From assembly GCF_003226555.1 (NCBI RefSeq), contig NZ_QKQS01000006.1:351221-415220 (forward strand): a stretch of 64,000 nucleotides of DNA, given 5' to 3'. The notes under the pieces were generated by a model. It did no database searches. It was not told where the DNA came from and saw nothing but the letters and a program-made list of their open reading frames with translations. The position numbers and the translations under genes are program-made. The DNA is from Rhodopseudomonas palustris. Its GTDB lineage: Bacteria; Pseudomonadota; Alphaproteobacteria; Rhizobiales; Xanthobacteraceae. Shown piece after piece: positions 59,638 through 64,000 of the stretch; the first letter of the stretch is position 1, and each line of letters begins with the position of its first letter.

Positions 59638-61086
59638 TTACGCAGATTGACCGTCGAGCAGCGCAGCACGGGCTTTACTGACGAATTCGGTCGTGACTTT
59701 TTCTTGCCCGGCACGGCGCGCGCTGTTTTCAGCGGCGTCACGCAGACGTTTTGCAGCCGAAATCCGCACCAACACCGGATGCGCTTCGAGCACTTCGTCG
59801 AGCAGCGCCTTCGCCTCGTCGCTCCACAACAATTCTTCATGCCGGCGCGCGGGCGTCGGATCGACGCGATCGAGATCGCTGCCGAGTGGAAGGATGTTGA
59901 AAAGCGCGTCGAACAGCGCGTTGCAGACTTCCTGCACCAGGTAAGTGGCGCCGGAGTAACCCATGAAAGGTGTGCCGGTGTGACGGCGGATCACCGCGCC
60001 GGGGAACGACGCCGGAATGTACACGGCGCGACCGCCGGTCTCGGCCAAGTACATTCTTTCGTTGTAGCTGCCGAACAGAATCAGTGGCGGCGTCTGGCGA
60101 ATCGCCGCGCGCACCGCCTCGTTGTCGGTCTTCTTGCCGACGCGGCGCGAGATCGCGAAGCTGCACGGCAGCCCCATCTCGTCCTCGAGGAAATGCCGTA
60201 CGCCGCGGGCATATGTATCGGTGGCGACCACCGCGAAGCTGGCGGTCCCGAAGAAGTCCTGGGTCACCGACCGCCACAGATCCCACAGCGGCTTGATGGT
60301 GGTGTTCTTCTCGCGCTCGATGAACGGCTCGGGGTCGAGCCCGGTGAGCTCGCCGAGCTTGCGGAGGAAGCGCGTCGTCGAATGCAGCCCGATCGGCGCC
60401 TGCAAATACGGGCGCTCCAGCGATTCGCACAGCAGCCGGCCAAATTCGCGATACATGCAGACGTTGACGTCGGCGTTCACCAATTTCGGAATGTCCGACA
60501 GGTGCGTGCCGAGCGGAAACACCATGTTGACTTCGGCGCCGATGCCTTCGATCAGGCGGCGGATCTCGGCGAGATCGGACGGCATGTTGAAGGTGCCGTA
60601 GATCGGGCCGATGATGTTGACCCGCGGCTTGTCGCCATCCTTGCGCTTGCGCTCGGGAATCTTCTTCGGGCCGTATTCTTTCCACAGCCACGAGATCGCG
60701 CGGTCGGCGCTCTGCCACTGATCCTCGTCGATGGTACGCGGCAAGAAGCGCTTGATGCCGGTGCCTTCCGGGGTGACGCCGCCGCCGATCATCTCGGCGA
60801 TCGAGCCGGTGACGACGACTGCCGGCAGATAGGGATCGAGGGCCTTGTGGGCGCGGTGCATCGCGCCTTCGGTGCCGAGCTTGCCGAGCTCTTCTTCGCC
60901 GAGGCCGGTGACGACGATCGGCAATTCGTGCGGCGGCAGCGCATCGGTGTAGTGCAGCACCGAGGTCACCGGCAGGTTTTCGCAACCGACCGGACCGTCG
61001 ATGATCACCTGCAGGCCCTTCACCGCGGTGAAGGCGTAAACGGCGCCCCAATAGCCGCCGGCGCGATCATGATCGAGGACGAGCAT
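59638..61086 (-). CDS. bchZ: Chlorophyllide reductase subunit Z
   Basis: 482 aa NifK-like subunit of chlorophyllide a oxidoreductase. [39 protein letters not shown] holds a cluster Cys; [20 protein letters not shown] and [28 protein letters not shown] are family signatures. It reduces the C7-C8 double bond with BchY and BchX. ATG at 61086 shares one base with the bchY TGA (TGATG). A longer open frame into bchY is rejected. Confidence 0.97.
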   Translation of the reverse strand: MLVLDHDRAGGYWGAVYAFTAVKGLQVIIDGPVGCENLPVTSVLHYTDALPPHELPIVVTGLGEEELGKLGTEGAMHRAHKALDPYLPAVVVTGSIAEMIGGGVTPEGTGIKRFLPRTIDEDQWQSADRAISWLWKEYGPKKIPERKRKDGDKPRVNIIGPIYGTFNMPSDLAEIRRLIEGIGAEVNMVFPLGTHLSDIPKLVNADVNVCMYREFGRLLCESLERPYLQAPIGLHSTTRFLRKLGELTGLDPEPFIEREKNTTIKPLWDLWRSVTQDFFGTASFAVVATDTYARGVRHFLEDEMGLPCSFAISRRVGKKTDNEAVRAAIRQTPPLILFGSYNERMYLAETGGRAVYIPASFPGAVIRRHTGTPFMGYSGATYLVQEVCNALFDALFNILPLGSDLDRVDPTPARRHEELLWSDEAKALLDEVLEAHPVLVRISAAKRLRDAAENSARRAGQEKVTTEFVSKARAALLDGQSA

Positions 61087-62675
61087 CAGATCATCTCCTC
61101 CGCCTTGCGCTTCTTGGCTGCGGCTTCGATCTGCTTCTTGTACTTCTCGCGATAGGCCGGAACGTCCTTCGGCGTGTCTTCCCAGACGCCGGCGGCATAG
61201 CCCTGCCCGACCTCGCCGAAGAACTCTTTCATCTCGTCGAATCGCGCTTTGTTGCCGAGCGCGGCGTTGATCACCTGCGCCAGCGAGCCGGCACCGGCGG
61301 GACCGAACAGCGGCCGCGCCGAGATCAGGTTGGTGAAGTACAAGGCCGGGATCGACATCGTCTTGGCCTTCTGCACCACCGGGGTGGTGCCGATGGCGAG
61401 ATCCGGCATGAATTCGTCGACCGCCGCGAAGTCCTGTTCGAGCGAGGCGCGGTATTGAACCTTCACGCCCTTGGCTTCGAGCCATTCGCGATCCGGATCC
61501 GACCATGGCGTGCGCGGCACCGCGGTGCCGACATAAGGCACGTTCGCGCCGCTCTCGATCAAAAGCCGCGCAACCAGGAGCTCGGAGCCCTCGTAGCCGG
61601 ACACGGTGATACGCGCGTTGATCGGCTTCGCCGCGAGCGCGGCCTTGATCGCCGGCAGGAAGCGGTTCTTGGCGGCATCGATCTTGTCGCGCGACACGTT
61701 GCAGGCGGTGCCGATCGCTTCCAGCCACGCCTCGGTGCCATCGTGACCGACCGGCGCCGAGCCCACGACCTTGCGGCCGGCGAGATCGAACTGACGGATG
61801 CACGATTTGTAGAACGGGTGAATCGCCGCGACCACCTGGCAGTCGAGCGCGGCATAAAGCTCGCGCCATTCGCGGGTCGGCACCACCGGACCCACGGCAA
61901 GGCCGAGCGGATCCAGCATCAGGTTAATACCGACCGGATCGGCCGGGAACATCTCGCCGAGCAGCGTGACGGTCGGGCGCTCGCTGCGGCCGCCGCGCGG
62001 CGCCTGCACCGGGCCCTGCTCCGCTTCCTTGCGGGCGTATTCGAGCATTGCACCGGACAGCACGTCCTTGGCTTCGGCATGAGTCGGCACGCCGAAGCCC
62101 GGCACGTCGATGCCGATGATACGGACGCCGTTGATTTCCTTCGGCAGCAGATCGAGCGGCACGCCCGAAGCGGTCGGCACGCAGAGATTGGTGATGATGA
62201 TGGTGTCGTACTGCGCCGGGTCGGCGAGCTTGTACACCGCTTCGCGGATGTCTTCGAACAGCTTGCCGGTGACCAGCGTTTCCGAACTGAACGGCACGTA
62301 GCCGACGGTGCGGCGCGCGCCGTAGAAGTGCGACACGAAGGTGAGGCCGTAGACGCAGCAGGCCGAGCCGGACAGCACCGTGGCGGTGCGGCGCATCCGC
62401 AGGCCGACGCGCAGCGAACCGAACGCCGGGCACATGCTCTGCGGTTGATCATGCGGCCCCTTCGGATAGTCGGTCGCATAGCGCGCGAGCGTCTCACTCT
62501 TGCCGGCCGCTTCCGCCGCGGCCTTCATCTCGGCGGCACCGGCGTGGCAGCCGAGGCCGTCGGTCTTGGTCGCCGCTTCGTTGATCGCGGGCGCGGCGTC
62601 GCCGGCGGCGACTTCGGCTGCATCATCACCGATCGATCCGGCGATGGGGCCGGAATAACGAGACATGACGTTCAT
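61086..62675 (-). CDS. bchY: Chlorophyllide reductase subunit Y
   Basis: 529 aa NifD-like partner of BchZ. Cluster-ligand Cys lie in [43 protein letters not shown] and the [18 protein letters not shown] block. The first ~80 residues are Ala/Glu-rich and contain [24 protein letters not shown] at 62675 follows GGGAGTTCGTC. It lies between bchX and bchZ in the bchCXYZ-puf superoperon. Confidence 0.97.
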   Translation of the reverse strand: MNVMSRYSGPIAGSIGDDAAEVAAGDAAPAINEAATKTDGLGCHAGAAEMKAAAEAAGKSETLARYATDYPKGPHDQPQSMCPAFGSLRVGLRMRRTATVLSGSACCVYGLTFVSHFYGARRTVGYVPFSSETLVTGKLFEDIREAVYKLADPAQYDTIIITNLCVPTASGVPLDLLPKEINGVRIIGIDVPGFGVPTHAEAKDVLSGAMLEYARKEAEQGPVQAPRGGRSERPTVTLLGEMFPADPVGINLMLDPLGLAVGPVVPTREWRELYAALDCQVVAAIHPFYKSCIRQFDLAGRKVVGSAPVGHDGTEAWLEAIGTACNVSRDKIDAAKNRFLPAIKAALAAKPINARITVSGYEGSELLVARLLIESGANVPYVGTAVPRTPWSDPDREWLEAKGVKVQYRASLEQDFAAVDEFMPDLAIGTTPVVQKAKTMSIPALYFTNLISARPLFGPAGAGSLAQVINAALGNKARFDEMKEFFGEVGQGYAAGVWEDTPKDVPAYREKYKKQIEAAAKKRKAEEMI

Positions 62676-62698
62676 GACGAACTCCCGATCACCCGATC

Positions 62699-63697
62699 TC
62701 AGACCTCGTCGTAGATCACTTCGAGCGACGGCTTGTTCAGCACCGAGGCGCCGCACATGTCTTCCATCGTCGCCGGCTGGAGCACGACATCGCGCCCGGT
62801 GACGTCGCTGGAGAACAACCCGAGCAGGCCATCCTGGGTGAGCGGCTTCGGCCGCACCGGCGGTGCGGTGGCGACGTTCTCGGCGAGCGTCGCGAACAGC
62901 GGACCCCACTGCCCGTCCGGCAGGCCGACGATTTCGTAGTTGGCGCTCTTGCGGCGAATGCCTTCGTCGGCGGGAATCGCCGACAGCACCGGGATTCCGG
63001 CGGCTTGCGCGAACGCCTGCGCCTCGCCGGTGCCGTCGTCCTTGTTGATCACCATGCCGGCGACGCCGACATTGCCGCCGAGCTTGCGGAAATACTCGAC
63101 CGCCGAGCAGACGTTGTTGGCAACGTACAGCGACTGCAGATCGTTGGAGCCGACGATGATCACCTTCTGGCACATGTCGCGGGCGATCGGCAGGCCGAAG
63201 CCGCCGCACACCACGTCGCCGAGGAAGTCGAGCAGAACGTAGTCGAAGCCCCACTCGTGGAAGCCGAGCTTCTCCAGCGTCTCGAAGCCGTGGATGATGC
63301 CGCGACCGCCGCAGCCGCGGCCGACTTCCGGACCGCCAAGCTCCATCGCGAACACGCCGTCGCGCTTGAAGCAGACGTCGCTGATGGTGACTTCCTCGCC
63401 GGCGAGCTTCTTCTTCGACGAGGTCTCGATGATGGTCGGGGTCGCCTTGCCGCCGAACAGCAACGACGTGGTGTCGCTCTTCGGATCGCAGCCGATCAGC
63501 AGCACTTTCTTGCCCTGCTGCGCCATCATGTAAGACAGGTTGGCGAGCGTGAAGCTCTTGCCGATGCCGCCTTTGCCGTAGATCGCGATGATCTGGGTTT
63601 CCTTGGTGACGGGAGTCGTCACCGGAGCATCGGGTTCAATCGACGCTTCGGCCCGGAGTTGTGCGTCTTGCAGCTTGATCTGCGGAACGACGTTCAT
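62699..63697 (-). CDS. bchX: Chlorophyllide reductase iron protein BchX
   Basis: 332 aa NifH-like ATPase, paralogue of BchL. The P-loop is [23 protein letters not shown]; cluster cysteines are in ELGGPEVGRGCGGRGIIHGF and [18 protein letters not shown]. It supplies electrons to BchYZ. ATG at 63697 shares one base with the bchC stop (TGATG). A longer frame reaching into bchC has no homology. Confidence 0.98.
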   Translation of the reverse strand: MNVVPQIKLQDAQLRAEASIEPDAPVTTPVTKETQIIAIYGKGGIGKSFTLANLSYMMAQQGKKVLLIGCDPKSDTTSLLFGGKATPTIIETSSKKKLAGEEVTISDVCFKRDGVFAMELGGPEVGRGCGGRGIIHGFETLEKLGFHEWGFDYVLLDFLGDVVCGGFGLPIARDMCQKVIIVGSNDLQSLYVANNVCSAVEYFRKLGGNVGVAGMVINKDDGTGEAQAFAQAAGIPVLSAIPADEGIRRKSANYEIVGLPDGQWGPLFATLAENVATAPPVRPKPLTQDGLLGLFSSDVTGRDVVLQPATMEDMCGASVLNKPSLEVIYDEV

Positions 63698-64000
63698 CAG
63701 CTCGGTCTCCAATTCAGAACCATTTTGAGGCAAGCAGGGTCTTCGAAAGCGATCCGATAGGCGTCGGGGGCCGACGCCGCCTCCTGGTGGTGTGTGATCA
63801 GTCCGTCGAGCGAGAGCTTGCCGCTGTCGATCAGCGCCTTGGTGGCGCCGATGTCCGGCGGCTGCCATTCCGCCGCGACCCGAATGCGTGCTTCACGCAT
63901 GAACGCGGGCGGGAACGAGAACGACAGCGGCTCGCTGTAAAATCCAGCGAGCACGATCTCGCCGGTGGCCGCGATGCGCGAGATCAAAGTGTCGAGTAAT
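63697..64000 (-). CDS. bchC: Bacteriochlorophyllide a dehydrogenase BchC (5' part outside window)
   Basis: Only the last ~100 codons are visible; the frame is open to the right edge. The sequence [38 protein letters not shown] and the end [16 protein letters not shown] match the C-terminal part of BchC, a zinc-type alcohol dehydrogenase family enzyme oxidising the 3-hydroxyethyl group to acetyl. Its place upstream of bchX fits the standard bchCXYZ order. Confidence 0.93.
   Translation of the reverse strand, partial: LLDTLISRIAATGEIVLAGFYSEPLSFSFPPAFMREARIRVAAEWQPPDIGATKALIDSGKLSLDGLITHHQEAASAPDAYRIAFEDPACLKMVLNWRPS

Overview
This is a high-GC alphaproteobacterial chromosome segment that carries most of a photosynthesis gene cluster (PGC) next to a form IC Calvin-cycle locus. 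Gene content and order point to Rhodopseudomonas palustris or a very close relative. The diagnostic points are: cbbX/S/L followed by the CbbSR-CbbRR2-CbbRR1 phosphorelay and cbbR; hemA-puhE-acsF at the end of a bchFNBHLM-lhaA-puhABC superoperon; a BphP1-type bacteriophytochrome beside a PpsR; two ppsR genes; and a puf operon without pufC. The bacteriophytochrome differs at many positions from the CGA009 BphP1 sequence as I remember it, so this is probably another strain or sister species.

Layout. Bases 1-18335 are ordinary chromosomal genes: the 3' part of putA, a CaiB-type CoA-transferase, fpr, a coiled-coil membrane protein, a GST, a thioredoxin-reductase-like flavoprotein with its Rrf2 regulator, a lemA-TPM-TPM operon, an orphan form II CoxL-like molybdoenzyme subunit, a DapA-family lyase, oligopeptidase B, an O-acetylhomoserine sulfhydrylase and an alpha/beta hydrolase. 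Bases 18655-28270 hold the cbb locus. Bases 28577-64000 are the PGC.

Within the PGC the transcription units are: (a) a minus-strand superoperon from the bchF promoter (about 44.5-44.7 kb) down to the hemA terminator (28.58 kb), with many ATGA stop/start overlaps; (b) plus-strand aerR-hmuO; (c) minus-strand ppsR2-bphP; (d) plus-strand cycA with a strong terminator; (e) minus-strand ppsR1-bchG-bch2-bchP-tspO-orf90; (f) minus-strand bchC-X-Y-Z-pufQ-B-A-L-M, entering from the right edge.

The genes interlock. HemA makes the tetrapyrrole precursor. BchH, BchM, AcsF, BchLNB, BchF, BchXYZ, BchC, BchG and BchP carry it to bacteriochlorophyll a. PufLM/PuhA and PufAB bind the pigment, helped by LhaA and the Puh assembly factors. 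HmuO makes biliverdin for the phytochrome, which relieves PpsR2 repression. PpsR1, PpsR2 and the B12-domain protein AerR set transcription. Cytochrome c2 closes the electron cycle, and RuBisCO uses the reductant and ATP. I found two exact TGT-N12-ACA PpsR boxes, one upstream of bchF and one upstream of cycA.

Several palindromic intergenic repeats of three families occur; one lies between cbbL and cbbS. I see no rRNA, tRNA, CRISPR array or insertion sequence. I did not find a convincingly new multigene system. The most worthwhile leads are the regulatory sites, the cbbL-cbbS repeat, the hairpin cluster in front of pufB, the intact HTH of PpsR2 and the small uncharacterised PGC proteins.
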